Under the pieces are notes generated by a model, which saw nothing but the letters and a program-made list of their open reading frames with translations, searched no databases and was not told the origin of the DNA. Below, piece by piece: positions 44,327 to 53,458 of a DNA stretch of 64,000 nucleotides. A program made the translations under genes and the position numbers. The stretch is from Micromonospora sp. WMMA1947 (GTDB lineage: Bacteria > Actinomycetota > Actinomycetes > Mycobacteriales > Micromonosporaceae), in NCBI RefSeq assembly GCF_027497355.1, contig NZ_CP114909.1:4545001-4609000 (forward strand), in the 5' to 3' direction. The stretch's first letter is position 1. Each line of letters begins with the position of its first letter.

Positions 44327-46651
44327 ATGACAGAGGTCCACGCGGTGGTGGACGGGCCGGTACCGGCTCAGGCAGGGTCGGACCACGACCGGCCGGACGG
44401 GCACGGCGCCGAGGCGCGCGTACGGGAACTGCTCGCTCGCATGACGATCGAGGAGAAGGTCGCGCAGCTCGTCGGGTTCTGGGAGAAGGAGGACGGTGAG
44501 GCGGTCGCGCCCCTGCAGGGCGAGTTCGCCTCCACCGGCCGGCTCGAGGACTTCTCCCGGCACGGGCTGGGTCACCTCACCCGCGCCTACGGCACCCGCC
44601 CGGTCGACGCCGCGGCCCGGGCGGCCTGGCTGTGGAAGTTCCAGCGGGACCTGGTGACCGGTACCCGGCTGGGCATTCCGGCGATCGTGCACGAGGAGTG
44701 CCTGACCGGCCTGTCGGCGTGGAAGGCGGCCACCTTCCCGACGCCGCTGGCCTGGGGCGCCGCGTTCGATCCCGACCTGGTCGCCGAGATGGCGGCGGCG
44801 ATCGGGGCCTCGATGCGCGCGCTCGGCATCCACCAGGGACTGTCCCCGGTGCTGGACGTGATCCGGGATCCGCGCTGGGGCCGGGTCGACGAGTGCATCG
44901 CCGAGGATCCCTACCTCGTCGGCACCATCGGGACCTCGTACGTGCGTGGGCTCCAGTCACAGGGCGTGCTCGCGACGCTGAAGCACTTCGCCGGCTACTC
45001 CGGCTCGCGGGCCGGGCGCAACTTCGGCCCGGTGCACGCCGGTCCCCGGGAACTCGCCGACGTGCTGCTGCCGCCGTTCGAGATGGCGATCCTCGACGGC
45101 GACGCGCGCAGCGTCATGCACTCGTACGCGGAGATCGACGGCGTACCGGTCGCGGCCGACCCGACGATGCTCACCGACCTGCTGCGGGACCGGTGGGGCT
45201 TCGACGGCACGGTGGTGGCCGACTACTACGGCGTCGCCTTCCTCAGCCTGCTGCACCACGTCGCGGCGGACAACGCGGAGGCGGCCGTGCAGGCGCTGAG
45301 CGCCGGCCTCGACATCGAGCTGCCCACCGGCGACGCCTACCTGACCCTGACCGAGTCGGTGCGGGCCGGGGCCGTCGACGAGGCGCTGGTCGACCGGGCG
45401 GTGCTGCGGGTCCTGCGCCAGAAGCAGGAACTCGGGTTGCTCGACGCCACGTTCGACGACGAGCCGCCGGGCGCGATCGACCTCGACTCGCCGGAGCACC
45501 GGTCGATCGCCCGCCGGCTCGCCGAGGAGTCGGTCGTCCTGGTCGCCAACGAGGGGGTGCTGCCGCTGCCGGCGGGCCGCCGGGTGGCGGTCGTCGGTCC
45601 GAACGCCGACCGGCAGGGCGCGCTGTTCGGCTGCTACTCCTTCCTCAACCACGTGCTGGCCCACCACCCGGGCGTGGAGACCGGCTTCGAGGTGCCGACG
45701 GTGCTGGAGGCGGTGCGCGCCGAGTTCGGCGCCGACCGGGTCACCTTCGCGGCCGGCTGCGAGGTGGACTCGGCGGACCGGTCCGGGTTCGACGAGGCGG
45801 TCGCCGCCGCGTCCGCCGCCGACGTGGCGGTCCTCGTGATGGGCGACCACGCCAGCCTGTTCGGGCGCGGCACCGTCGGCGAGGGCTGCGACCGGGACGA
45901 CCTGGAGCTGCCCGGCGTGCAGCGCCAGCTCGTCGAGGCGGTGCTGGACACCGGCACCCCCGTCGTCCTGGTGCTGCTCACCGGCCGCCCGTACACGCTC
46001 GGCTGGGCGCTGTCCCGGTGCGCGGCGGTGGTGCAGACGTTCTTCCCGGGTGAGGAGGGCGCCGGGGCGATCGCGGGCGTGCTTTCCGGGCGGGTCAACC
46101 CGTCCGGCCGGCTGCCGGTCACCCTGCCCGGCTCGGCCGGCGCGCAGCCGTACTCGTACCTGCACCCGGAGCTGGGTGAGGGCATGAACGGCACCAACCT
46201 GCCGGCGACGCCGGTGGCGCCGTTCGGGCACGGCCTGTCCTACACCACGTTCGCGTACACCGACCTGACCGTGCCGGCCGAGGTGCCGACCGACGGGTCG
46301 CTGCGGGTGTCGGTGCGGGTGACGAACACCGGCCCGGTCGCCGGTGACGACGTGGTGCAGCTCTACGGCCGCGATCTGGTCGCCTCGGTGACCCGGCCGG
46401 TCGCGCAGCTGCTCGGCTACCGGCGGGTGCGTCTGGAGCCGGGCGCTTCGGTGACCGTCGAGCTGACCGTCCCCACCACGCGGCTGGCGTTCACCGGCCG
46501 CTCGTTCACCCGGGTGGTGGAGCCCGGGGAGGTCGACGTCTGGGTGGGCACGAGCGCCCGGCGCGACGCCCAGGCGCGGACGACGCTGACCGGGGACACC
46601 GCCGAGATCACCGCCGCCTCGCCCCGGTGGACGACGACCGACGTTCGCTGA
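44327..46651 (+). CDS. bxlA: Cytoplasmic GH3 beta-xylosidase
   Basis: 774 aa, ATG at 44327 with GGAAAGG six bases upstream. No signal peptide, so it works inside on imported xylobiose. GH3 N-terminal barrel with IVHEECLTGLSAW, VLDVIRDPRWGR and the nucleophile in VVADYYGVAF (D299); C-terminal alpha/beta sandwich with VVGPNADRQGALFG and VMGDHASLFGRGTVGEG; fibronectin III-like end domain (RVTNTGPVAGDDVVQLY). Last gene of the bxl-type operon, same order as bxlEFGA. Beta-glucosidase activity cannot be excluded by sequence alone. Confidence 0.92.
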   Translation: MTEVHAVVDGPVPAQAGSDHDRPDGHGAEARVRELLARMTIEEKVAQLVGFWEKEDGEAVAPLQGEFASTGRLEDFSRHGLGHLTRAYGTRPVDAAARAAWLWKFQRDLVTGTRLGIPAIVHEECLTGLSAWKAATFPTPLAWGAAFDPDLVAEMAAAIGASMRALGIHQGLSPVLDVIRDPRWGRVDECIAEDPYLVGTIGTSYVRGLQSQGVLATLKHFAGYSGSRAGRNFGPVHAGPRELADVLLPPFEMAILDGDARSVMHSYAEIDGVPVAADPTMLTDLLRDRWGFDGTVVADYYGVAFLSLLHHVAADNAEAAVQALSAGLDIELPTGDAYLTLTESVRAGAVDEALVDRAVLRVLRQKQELGLLDATFDDEPPGAIDLDSPEHRSIARRLAEESVVLVANEGVLPLPAGRRVAVVGPNADRQGALFGCYSFLNHVLAHHPGVETGFEVPTVLEAVRAEFGADRVTFAAGCEVDSADRSGFDEAVAAASAADVAVLVMGDHASLFGRGTVGEGCDRDDLELPGVQRQLVEAVLDTGTPVVLVLLTGRPYTLGWALSRCAAVVQTFFPGEEGAGAIAGVLSGRVNPSGRLPVTLPGSAGAQPYSYLHPELGEGMNGTNLPATPVAPFGHGLSYTTFAYTDLTVPAEVPTDGSLRVSVRVTNTGPVAGDDVVQLYGRDLVASVTRPVAQLLGYRRVRLEPGASVTVELTVPTTRLAFTGRSFTRVVEPGEVDVWVGTSARRDAQARTTLTGDTAEITAASPRWTTTDVR

Positions 46652-46654
46652 GCC

Positions 46655-46691
46655 GGGTCCGCCGGTCGTCCACGGGGCGGCCGGCGGACCC
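46655..46691 (+). terminator. Hairpin terminator of the xylobiose operon
   Basis: GGGTCCGCCGG (46655-46665) / CCGGCGGACCC (46681-46691), followed by TTTCACC. Confidence 0.7.
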
Positions 46692-46729
46692 TTTCACCTG
46701 ATATCGGCGTTATGTCGTTTTTGGCTCAC

Positions 46730-46763
46730 TAGGCTCCAGGATGTCATCCAGCTACGGCTGGAT
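46730..46763 (+). promoter_or_regulatory. Promoter -10 and UNCG-loop leader hairpin
   Basis: TAGGCT (46730-46735) is a -10-like hexamer. ATCCAGC-TACG-GCTGGAT (46746-46763) forms a seven-pair stem with the C(UACG)G loop, an exceptionally stable RNA tetraloop, in the leader 38 bases before the ATG. Confidence 0.4.
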
Positions 46764-46800
46764 CCCGGTCGCCGGCACCCACAGGGATGCGTGAGTCACG

Positions 46801-47910
46801 ATGATGGACGCGGACACCATGGTCCTGCCCCGGCTCGGGGACGCCGCGGTCGAGGACCCGTGGGGTGAGGACCGGCCGCGTCGGGCCGCCGCACGCACCG
46901 CGACCGGTGTGCCGGCGCGGTGGCGGATCGCGGCGTGGCTGGTGCCGGCGGTGCTGGCGGGTGCGCTCGGCGCCGCCCGGATCACCGCGTCGGGGCTGAG
47001 CGCCGGAGAACTGGCGACCCGCCAGGCGGTCACGTCGCGGTGGCACGGGCTCGGCACCGCGCTGACCGGCGACGAGGTCGCGCTCGGGCCGTACCATCTG
47101 CTGCTGCGCGGCTGGGCGGCGCTGTTCGGCGCGGCGGACCTCGCGCTGCGCGTACCCTCCCTGCTGGCTGTGGTCGGCGCCGCGGCCCTGGTCGGCGCGC
47201 TCGCCGCCCGGATCGCCACGCCCGCCGCCGGCCTGGCGGCCGGCGTGATCTTCGCGGTGCTGCCGACCTCGATCCGGTACGCGCAGGAGGCGCAGCCGTA
47301 CGCCCTGGCGGTGTTCGCCGCCGTGCTCGCCACCTGGCTGCTGGTGCCGGTGCTGGACCGGCCGCGCCCGCGCCGGCTCGTGCCCTACGCCGGCGCGGTG
47401 CTGCTGCTGGGCCTGTGCCAGCCGGTGGCGTTGCTGCTGCTCGCCGGCCACGGCTGGGTCGTGCTGGCGTTCCGTCGCCGCGACGCCGTCAGGTGGCTGG
47501 CCGCAGTGGCCCTCGGGCTGCTCCCGGTCGCCGCCTGGTACGCGGCCGGCCTGCGCGACGGCGGGCATCTGGCGTCCGGCGCGTCGCCCGGTGCTGCCGT
47601 GCTGGCGGCCACGCCGGGGGACCTGTTCGGCGTCGCCGCGCTCGGCGGCGTGCTGGCCGGGCTGGCCCTGTTCAGTCTTCCGCTGCGGTACCCCGCCGCG
47701 ATCTGCACCGCCTGGGCGCTGGTGCCGGCGCTCGGGCTGCTGGCGCTGGCGCAGGTCGTGCCGGTCTGGTCGGCGGGGAACCTGCTGTTCACGGTGCCGG
47801 CCTGGGCGGTGCTCGGCGGGGTCGCGCTGACCCGGGCGCGTGCCGTCGGTGCGCTCGCCGTGCCGGCGCTCGTCGCGCTGCTCGCGGCGGCCGATCAGCT
47901 TCCGTGGTGA
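46801..47910 (+). CDS. GT-C-like polytopic membrane glycosyltransferase-type protein
   Basis: 369 aa, two ATG codons in tandem at 46801 and 46804; no good ribosome site. About nine membrane helices. The first loop has LSAGELATRQ followed by a short extracytoplasmic stretch (WHGLGTALTGDEVALGPYHLLLRGW), and YAQEAQPYALAVFAAVLATW: this pattern resembles polyprenol-phosphate-mannose-dependent (GT39/GT87-like) transferases. It is shorter than typical members (about 500 aa). Upstream of the GT2 synthase by about 100 bp and may work with it. Donor and acceptor unknown. Confidence 0.65.
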   Translation: MMDADTMVLPRLGDAAVEDPWGEDRPRRAAARTATGVPARWRIAAWLVPAVLAGALGAARITASGLSAGELATRQAVTSRWHGLGTALTGDEVALGPYHLLLRGWAALFGAADLALRVPSLLAVVGAAALVGALAARIATPAAGLAAGVIFAVLPTSIRYAQEAQPYALAVFAAVLATWLLVPVLDRPRPRRLVPYAGAVLLLGLCQPVALLLLAGHGWVVLAFRRRDAVRWLAAVALGLLPVAAWYAAGLRDGGHLASGASPGAAVLAATPGDLFGVAALGGVLAGLALFSLPLRYPAAICTAWALVPALGLLALAQVVPVWSAGNLLFTVPAWAVLGGVALTRARAVGALAVPALVALLAAADQLPW

Positions 47911-48016
47911 CCGACTGACGATCGGGCGACCTCTGCCTGATTCACCCCTTTTGCGGTTGATTGTCGGCTTAGCATTCGGGCGGCTCCTGAGCCGGATGCA
48001 GACCATGGGGGGAAAC

Positions 48017-49885
48017 GTGGCCGTCGCCGCCGATACACGCCCGTCCCGCGCCACGACGGCCGGGACGCCGGGCGCCCGCCCGACCGCGCCCGTACCGCCC
48101 GAGGCACCGGGAGACCCGGACCGCCGGCAGCGCAACGTCCGCGCCCGCCTCGCGTACGCCCGCTGCGGCGCCACCGCCGGGCCGCTGCGGCCGCCCCGGC
48201 GCCCCGACGCGGCGGTCGAGTTCCGCCCCACCGCCTCGGTCGCCGCGCGGCTGGTCCTGACGCTGCTGGTGCTCGTCAACAGCGCCGCCGGGCTGATCTT
48301 CGTCGGCTGGCTGCTGCTGCCCCAGCACGTGCCCGGCCCCGGCGTCGTCGGGCTCGGCGGGTGGCAGACAGTCGCCGCCCGGCTCGCGTTCTGCGTGGTC
48401 GTCGGCGTGGAGCTGATCCGCCTGGCGCAGAACGTGGTGGTCTGGGTCTTCGCCTTCCACGCCCGGGACCCGGTGCCCGTCGACCCGCCGGTCGGCCTGC
48501 GCGTCGCCCTGCTCACCACGATCGTGCCGAGCAAGGAGCCGATCGAGGTCGCGGAGCGGACGCTGCGCCGGCTCCGGGAGATCGTCTACTGCGGGCACGT
48601 CGACGTGTGGATCCTCGACGAGGGCGACGACCCGGCGGTCCGGGCGATGGCCGCGCGGCTCGGCGTCCGCCACTTCACCCGCAAGGGCCGCCCCGAGTAC
48701 AACCGGCCCGGCGGTGAGTTCCGGGCCCGGACCAAGTCCGGCAACCACAACGCCTGGCGGGCCGAGCACGAGCACCGCTACGACGTGGTCGCGAACGTCG
48801 ACCCGGACCACGTGCCGTTGCCGAACTTCCTGGAACGCACGCTGGGCTACTTCCGCGACCCGGACGTCGCGTTCGTGGTGACCCCCCAGGTGTACGGGAA
48901 CATGCACCAGAACTTCGTCGCCCACGGCGCCTCGGTGCAGCAGTACCTCTACAACGGGCTGATCGCGCGCGGCGGCAACGGCCTGGACGCGCCGCTGCTG
49001 ACCGGCACCGGGCACCTCTACCGCCCGGCGGCCTGGCGGACCATCGGCGGCTACCAGGACTCGATCATCGAGGACCACCTCACCAGCATCCGCGTGCACG
49101 CCGCCGTCAACCCGGCCACGGGCAACCGGTGGAAGGGCGTCTACACCCCGGACGTGGTGGCGCTCGGCGAGGGACCGACCTCCTGGGCGGACTACTTCAA
49201 CCAGCAGAAGCGCTGGGCGGCCGGGATCTGCGAGATCCTGCTCCGCCGCGAGCTGCGCACGCCGCGCGACCTGCCGTCGCGCCGCCGCTGGCAGTACCGG
49301 CTGCTCCAGTTCTACTACCCGAGCGTGGCGGTGAGCCTGCTGCTCGGTAACGCCGCCACCGCCCTGTACCTGCTGACCGGCGTCGACGCGGGCCGGCTCG
49401 ACCCGCAGGTCTGGGCGACGCTGTGGGGGTCCACCATCGGCACCTGGTTCCTGCTCTGGCTCTGGCTGCGCCGTTTCAACATCGCCCCGCACGAGCGGGA
49501 GGAGGTGGGCATGACCGGCATGGCGCTCGCGCTGTTCGCCGGACCGGTCTACGTGGCCGCGGCGGTGGGCGCCCTGCTGCGCCGCAAGCTCGGCTTCGTG
49601 GTCACCGCCAAGGGCGCGTTGCGCACGGTGGAGTCGCCGCGTACGTTCCGGCTGCACCTGGGCTGGTCGCTCGCCGCCGCCGGACTGCTCGCGGCGAGCT
49701 TCGCGCTCGACCACGACTATCCGCTGCTGCGGGTCTGGCCGGCGCTGACGCTGCTGACCGGGCTCGCGCCGCCGCTGATCTCGTGGGTGGAGAGCCTGCG
49801 GGCGCGCCGGGGGAGGACCGCCGAACCGGCCCGGGAACCCCAGGTGGTGCCCCGGCCCGTGACCGACGGCGGTGTGCCGTGCTGA
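48017..49885 (+). CDS. Processive GT2 polysaccharide synthase (cellulose-synthase-like)
   Basis: 622 aa from the GTG at 48017 (GGGGGG at 48007-48012); ATGs at 47996 and 48005 are in frame but poorly spaced. A 90-residue Pro/Ala/Arg-rich cytoplasmic start, two membrane helices, the GT2 catalytic domain, then three or more helices. The processive D,D,D,QxxRW set is visible: ILDEGDD, NVDPDHVP, IIEDHLTS and FNQQKRW. It polymerises an activated sugar and pushes the chain through the membrane. The next gene, a GH26 glycanase, overlaps its stop. Product sugar cannot be told from sequence; the GH26 partner hints at a beta-mannan or beta-glucan. Confidence 0.88.
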   Translation: MAVAADTRPSRATTAGTPGARPTAPVPPEAPGDPDRRQRNVRARLAYARCGATAGPLRPPRRPDAAVEFRPTASVAARLVLTLLVLVNSAAGLIFVGWLLLPQHVPGPGVVGLGGWQTVAARLAFCVVVGVELIRLAQNVVVWVFAFHARDPVPVDPPVGLRVALLTTIVPSKEPIEVAERTLRRLREIVYCGHVDVWILDEGDDPAVRAMAARLGVRHFTRKGRPEYNRPGGEFRARTKSGNHNAWRAEHEHRYDVVANVDPDHVPLPNFLERTLGYFRDPDVAFVVTPQVYGNMHQNFVAHGASVQQYLYNGLIARGGNGLDAPLLTGTGHLYRPAAWRTIGGYQDSIIEDHLTSIRVHAAVNPATGNRWKGVYTPDVVALGEGPTSWADYFNQQKRWAAGICEILLRRELRTPRDLPSRRRWQYRLLQFYYPSVAVSLLLGNAATALYLLTGVDAGRLDPQVWATLWGSTIGTWFLLWLWLRRFNIAPHEREEVGMTGMALALFAGPVYVAAAVGALLRRKLGFVVTAKGALRTVESPRTFRLHLGWSLAAAGLLAASFALDHDYPLLRVWPALTLLTGLAPPLISWVESLRARRGRTAEPAREPQVVPRPVTDGGVPC

Positions 49886-51033
49886 GGCCGACGCTGCCCC
49901 GGATAGGCCTGGCGCTGGCCGGGCTGCTGCTGCTCGCGTACGCCTTCGTGGTGGCGCCGGGCGCGTGGCGCGACCCGGGCACCGACGCCGCGGCGCGGCG
50001 GCCTGCCCCGGCCACGCCGCAGGCGAGCACCGACGTGCCGGCGGCGGCCACGCCGAGCCCGCGCGGTGGTCCGTTCCCGCCGGCCGGGCAGGCGTTCTTC
50101 GGCGTGATGACGGACAAGGGGCCGTACGACTTCGCGCCGGTCGACAGCTTCGCCGAGGCGGCCGGGCGGTCGCCGCAGGTGATGCTCTTCGGCGCCGACT
50201 GGGCGTCGGCGGCGTTCGACCGGAGCCTGTTCGACCGGATCGCCGAGCGGGGCATGATGCCGATGCTCGGCTGGGAGCCGTGGGACCACACAGTCGACCG
50301 GGAGGCCCGGCGCACCGACCTGACCGACAGGCAGATCGACCGGCTGCGCGCCACCCAGCCGGACTACCGGCTGGCCCGCATCGCGCGCGGCGACTTCGAC
50401 GCGTACCTGCGCTCCTGGGCGCAGGGGGTGCGGTCGCTCGGCTACCCGGTGGCGATCCGCTTCGCGCACGAGATGAACGGCGACTGGTACCCCTGGTGCG
50501 AGCGGGCCAACGGCAACCGCCCCGGCGACTACGTCCGGGCCTGGCGGCACGTGCACGACATCTTCACCGAGGCCGGCGCCACGAACGTCACCTGGGTGTG
50601 GAGCCCGAACGCCCGCTGGGACAAGACGACGGCCGGGGTCACCGGGCTCTACCCGGGCGACGAGTACGTCGACTGGGTGGGCGTCACCGGCTACTACGGC
50701 AGCGGCGCGTTCACCAAGACGTACTGGTCGTTCGACCAGATCTTCGGCCCGACGATCGCCGAGATCCGCAAGGTCACCGGCAAGCCGCTCGTGGTCACCG
50801 AGACCGGCGCCGCCGACGCCGCCGGGCACAAGGCGCGGTGGATCCGGGACACGTTCCGCGCGCTGCCCCGCTATCCGAACCTGATCGGGCTGATCTGGTT
50901 CGAGGTGGACAAGGAGAAGGACTGGCGCATCGCCGGCTCACCGGCTGCGGCGACCGCGTTCGCGGAGGCGGTGGCCGCCGAGCGCTACGACGTCACCTGG
51001 TCGCCGGCGGTGCGGCCGCGTACCGGGACCTGA
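49879..51033 (+). CDS. Membrane-anchored or secreted GH26 beta-glycanase
   Basis: 384 aa, GTG at 49879 overlapping the synthase stop by 7 bases; translation is probably coupled. One N-terminal helix (about 10-27) with a Pro/Ala/Thr linker. GH26 barrel: acid/base Glu in RFAHEMNGDWYPW (E198), nucleophile in VVTETGAADA (E308), and WVGVTGYYG. GH26 members cut beta-mannan or mixed beta-glucan. Synthase loci often carry a glycanase that trims or releases the polymer (BcsZ with BcsA, for example), which is the likely role here. Confidence 0.9.
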   Translation: MLRPTLPRIGLALAGLLLLAYAFVVAPGAWRDPGTDAAARRPAPATPQASTDVPAAATPSPRGGPFPPAGQAFFGVMTDKGPYDFAPVDSFAEAAGRSPQVMLFGADWASAAFDRSLFDRIAERGMMPMLGWEPWDHTVDREARRTDLTDRQIDRLRATQPDYRLARIARGDFDAYLRSWAQGVRSLGYPVAIRFAHEMNGDWYPWCERANGNRPGDYVRAWRHVHDIFTEAGATNVTWVWSPNARWDKTTAGVTGLYPGDEYVDWVGVTGYYGSGAFTKTYWSFDQIFGPTIAEIRKVTGKPLVVTETGAADAAGHKARWIRDTFRALPRYPNLIGLIWFEVDKEKDWRIAGSPAAATAFAEAVAAERYDVTWSPAVRPRTGT

Positions 51034-51066
51034 CCCCGTTCCACGCTCCATGTCGGACGGTGCGGC

Positions 51067-51072
51067 TACCCT
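51067..51072 (+). promoter_or_regulatory. -10 element for a leaderless transcript
   Basis: TACCCT, a TANNNT hexamer, ends 8 bases before the ATG at 51081. No ribosome site is present there. Confidence 0.4.
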
Positions 51073-51080
51073 CCACGACC

Positions 51081-51962
51081 ATGAACGAGAGAGATCAATT
51101 CCGGCGGGCGGCGATCGAGCAGGGTGTGCCCGAGGACGAGGTGGCCCGCTTCGCGGAGCTGATCCGGTTCCGGATCCACGCCTGGCAGCGCGAGGAGGGC
51201 GTGCACGCCGGGCGGCGGGGCGGGCGGCCGCGGCTGCCGGTGGGCATGCCGTGGCCCACGTGCCCGAAGGGCTTCCCGTTGCCGTTCCTCCTCCGGCTCG
51301 ACTGCGCGGCGCTGCCCCGGGTTCCCGACCTCGCCCTGCCGGCCGACGGCACGCTGCTGTTCTTCCTCGACCAGGAGGGCGCACAGGACGCCTGCGGCAT
51401 CGAGAACGAGAAGGCGTACTCGCGGGTCGTGTACGTTCCGGCCGGCACCGAGACGGCCGACGGCGAGTACGTCCTACCCGCCGGGACCGCCCGGGAGTCC
51501 TTCCTCGCTCCCGAACACGAGATGTACGCCGCCGTCCAGGCGGAGCTGCCGGACTGGCTCGACCGCGCGGAGGAGTGGCTGTGCGACACCCAGATCCAGC
51601 TCCTGCGCGACATGCCGCACCGCAAGGAGATGAGCGCGCTGGTCGAACAGCTCTGGCCCGAGCGGGACTGGTGGATTGAGCGCGACGTCTTCGTCGGCGG
51701 CTACACCATCTCCGCGCAGGACCCGCCCGAGGTGATCATGATGGACCCGGAGCGGGTTCAGCAGGGATGGTCCCTGCCCCGCGCGGAGCGAATGGTGGCC
51801 CGGTACGAGGAAGAACAGCGGGTGATGCGCGAATGGGTGCCGCTGGCCCAGTTCGGCGTACCGGACGAGGAGTACGTCAACGCGCGGTTCCTGATCCGCC
51901 ACGACGACCTCGCCGCCCGGCGGTTCGACAGGGTGCTGTCCTTCTGCGAGTTCACCGAGTGA
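51081..51962 (+). CDS. DUF1963 (YwqG-like) protein
   Basis: 293 aa, ATG at 51081. Seen: GGRPRLPVGMPWPTCPKGFPLPFLLRLDC near residue 50 in outline, then LLFFLDQEGAQDACG and a VFVGGYTISAQDPPE segment, the DUF1963 pattern in which Gly-Gly-Pro and a water-like Trp-Pro turn recur. Cytoplasmic, acidic. No known activity. It converges with the next gene (13-bp gap). Confidence 0.72.
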   Translation: MNERDQFRRAAIEQGVPEDEVARFAELIRFRIHAWQREEGVHAGRRGGRPRLPVGMPWPTCPKGFPLPFLLRLDCAALPRVPDLALPADGTLLFFLDQEGAQDACGIENEKAYSRVVYVPAGTETADGEYVLPAGTARESFLAPEHEMYAAVQAELPDWLDRAEEWLCDTQIQLLRDMPHRKEMSALVEQLWPERDWWIERDVFVGGYTISAQDPPEVIMMDPERVQQGWSLPRAERMVARYEEEQRVMREWVPLAQFGVPDEEYVNARFLIRHDDLAARRFDRVLSFCEFTE

Positions 51963-51975
51963 CAGCCGGGCCGGC

Positions 51976-53319
51976 TCAGACCAGCGTGCGGACCGCCCGC
52001 AGCGCCGCCTCCACGTCCTGCTCGCCGTTGGCGATCGTCGCGCCGAAGCGCAGGTACGACGGCCGGTAGGGGGTGCTGCTGGCGATCACGCCGGCCGACC
52101 GCAGCCGGTCCACCGCCCTCTCCGGCGGCACGCCCGGCACCTCGCAGCAGACCACCCCGGCGGACAGGTCGGCGGCGCGCGGCGTGACCAGCCGGACGCC
52201 CCGGATCCCGGCCAGCCCCTCCTTGAGGCGGTCGGCGAGTTCCCGGGTGCGCTCGGCGACCCGGGCCGGGCCGATCCGCCGGTGGAACGCGAACGCGTCG
52301 GCGAGCGCCCACCGGTGCTCGAAGCTGTGGTAGCCACCGGGCGTGTGCGCCGGTCCGGGCGGCGCGGGCGGCCCGCCGGTGGCGCCGGTGAGCCAGCGGC
52401 CGATGACCCGTCTGTCGAAGCTGGGGATCACCGGCGTCATCCGGGCCCACGCCCGCTCGGCGGCCCAGACCAGACCGGTGCCACGCGGCCCGAGCAGCCA
52501 CTTGTGGCAGCCGGAGACCAGCACGTCGCAGCCGAGTTGCTCCGGTGTGGACGCGTCGGCGCCGAAGCCGTGCACCGCGTCGAGACAGAGCAACGCCTCC
52601 GGGCTGCGCTCGCGGACCACCTCGGCCAGCCGGCGTACCGGCAGCTTCACCCCGGTGCTGGAGTGCACCCAGGTCAGCGCCACCACACGGGTGCGGGGCG
52701 TGAGCGCCGCGGTCAGGCCCGCGACCATCTCGTCCACGCCGGCCGTGGCGGCGTCCCGGTAGAGGCGGGCCCGGCGCACTGTCACCCCGTCGCGTTCGGC
52801 ACGCAACCGCAGCGACTCGTGCGTGGCGTAGAAGTCGTGCTCGGTGGTCAGCACCTCGTCGCCGGGCCGCAGCCGGACCGCGCCGTAGACCAGGCCGAGG
52901 CCCATGGTGGTGGAGTCGGTGAGCGCGACCTGGTCCGGTCGGGTGCCGAGGTGCCCGGCCGCCGCGTCGAGCACCGCGCGGTCCAGCCGTTCCTCGTGGA
53001 GCCCCAGATAACCGGCCGCGTCCCGGTCGAGGCCGGCGCGGTGGATCGCCACGGCGGCCCGTACCGGGGCCGGGTGCGGGGCGAAGACGAACGTGGCCAG
53101 GTGCGCCCGGGAACGGTCGAGCGCGAACTGGGCGCGGACACTGTCCCAGCTGGCCGGATCCAGGGCGGGCGCGTCGTCGTCCGGGGCCGCGGTCCCGCCC
53201 GCCGGGCGGTCCGGCTCGCAACCGGTGGCCAAACCGGTCACGCCGGCCGCCGCGGTCGCGCCGAGCAGGTGCCGCCGGGTCAGCTGCCGCCGGGTGAGGT
53301 GCCGCCGGGTCGGGTGCAT
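51976..53319 (-). CDS. Tat-exported aminotransferase class V lipoprotein
   Basis: 447 aa from the ATG at 53319; a GTG at 53346 would add nine residues. Signal region has three twin-arginine units, RRHLT-RRQLT-RRHLL, then GATAAAGVTG and lipobox LATGC. PLP-dependent class V fold: ALTDSTTMGLGLVYGA, TTEHDFYATHESL, LTWVHSSTGVKLPV, LCLDAVHGFGAD and the PLP lysine in LVSGCHKWLLGPRGTG. Resembles isopenicillin-N-epimerase-like proteins. Export fully folded with cofactor fits the Tat route. Substrate unknown. Confidence 0.85.
   Translation of the reverse strand: MHPTRRHLTRRQLTRRHLLGATAAAGVTGLATGCEPDRPAGGTAAPDDDAPALDPASWDSVRAQFALDRSRAHLATFVFAPHPAPVRAAVAIHRAGLDRDAAGYLGLHEERLDRAVLDAAAGHLGTRPDQVALTDSTTMGLGLVYGAVRLRPGDEVLTTEHDFYATHESLRLRAERDGVTVRRARLYRDAATAGVDEMVAGLTAALTPRTRVVALTWVHSSTGVKLPVRRLAEVVRERSPEALLCLDAVHGFGADASTPEQLGCDVLVSGCHKWLLGPRGTGLVWAAERAWARMTPVIPSFDRRVIGRWLTGATGGPPAPPGPAHTPGGYHSFEHRWALADAFAFHRRIGPARVAERTRELADRLKEGLAGIRGVRLVTPRAADLSAGVVCCEVPGVPPERAVDRLRSAGVIASSTPYRPSYLRFGATIANGEQDVEAALRAVRTLV
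53268..53312 (-). repeat. Three 15-bp tandem repeats encoding twin-arginine units
   Basis: Units at 53268-53282, 53283-53297 and 53298-53312, each containing TGCCGCCGGGT, with one to three differences. In frame, each encodes an RR-x-L-T/L pentapeptide. Confidence 0.85.
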
Positions 53320-53458
53320 GAGGCAATCGTCCGTCGTGCATGTCACGGCCGGGTCACCGTCGGTGCCGGGGGACCGGTGATTTCACCGATGCGCGCCGGT
53401 GGCCCGGGCACGGATGCTGACGCATGTCGATGTAATTCCGGCGCAAGGAGTGACCGAC

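Noticed and set aside
44957..46231. 424-codon minus-strand frame opposite GH3
   Set aside because: Composition typical of an antisense shadow, no motif.
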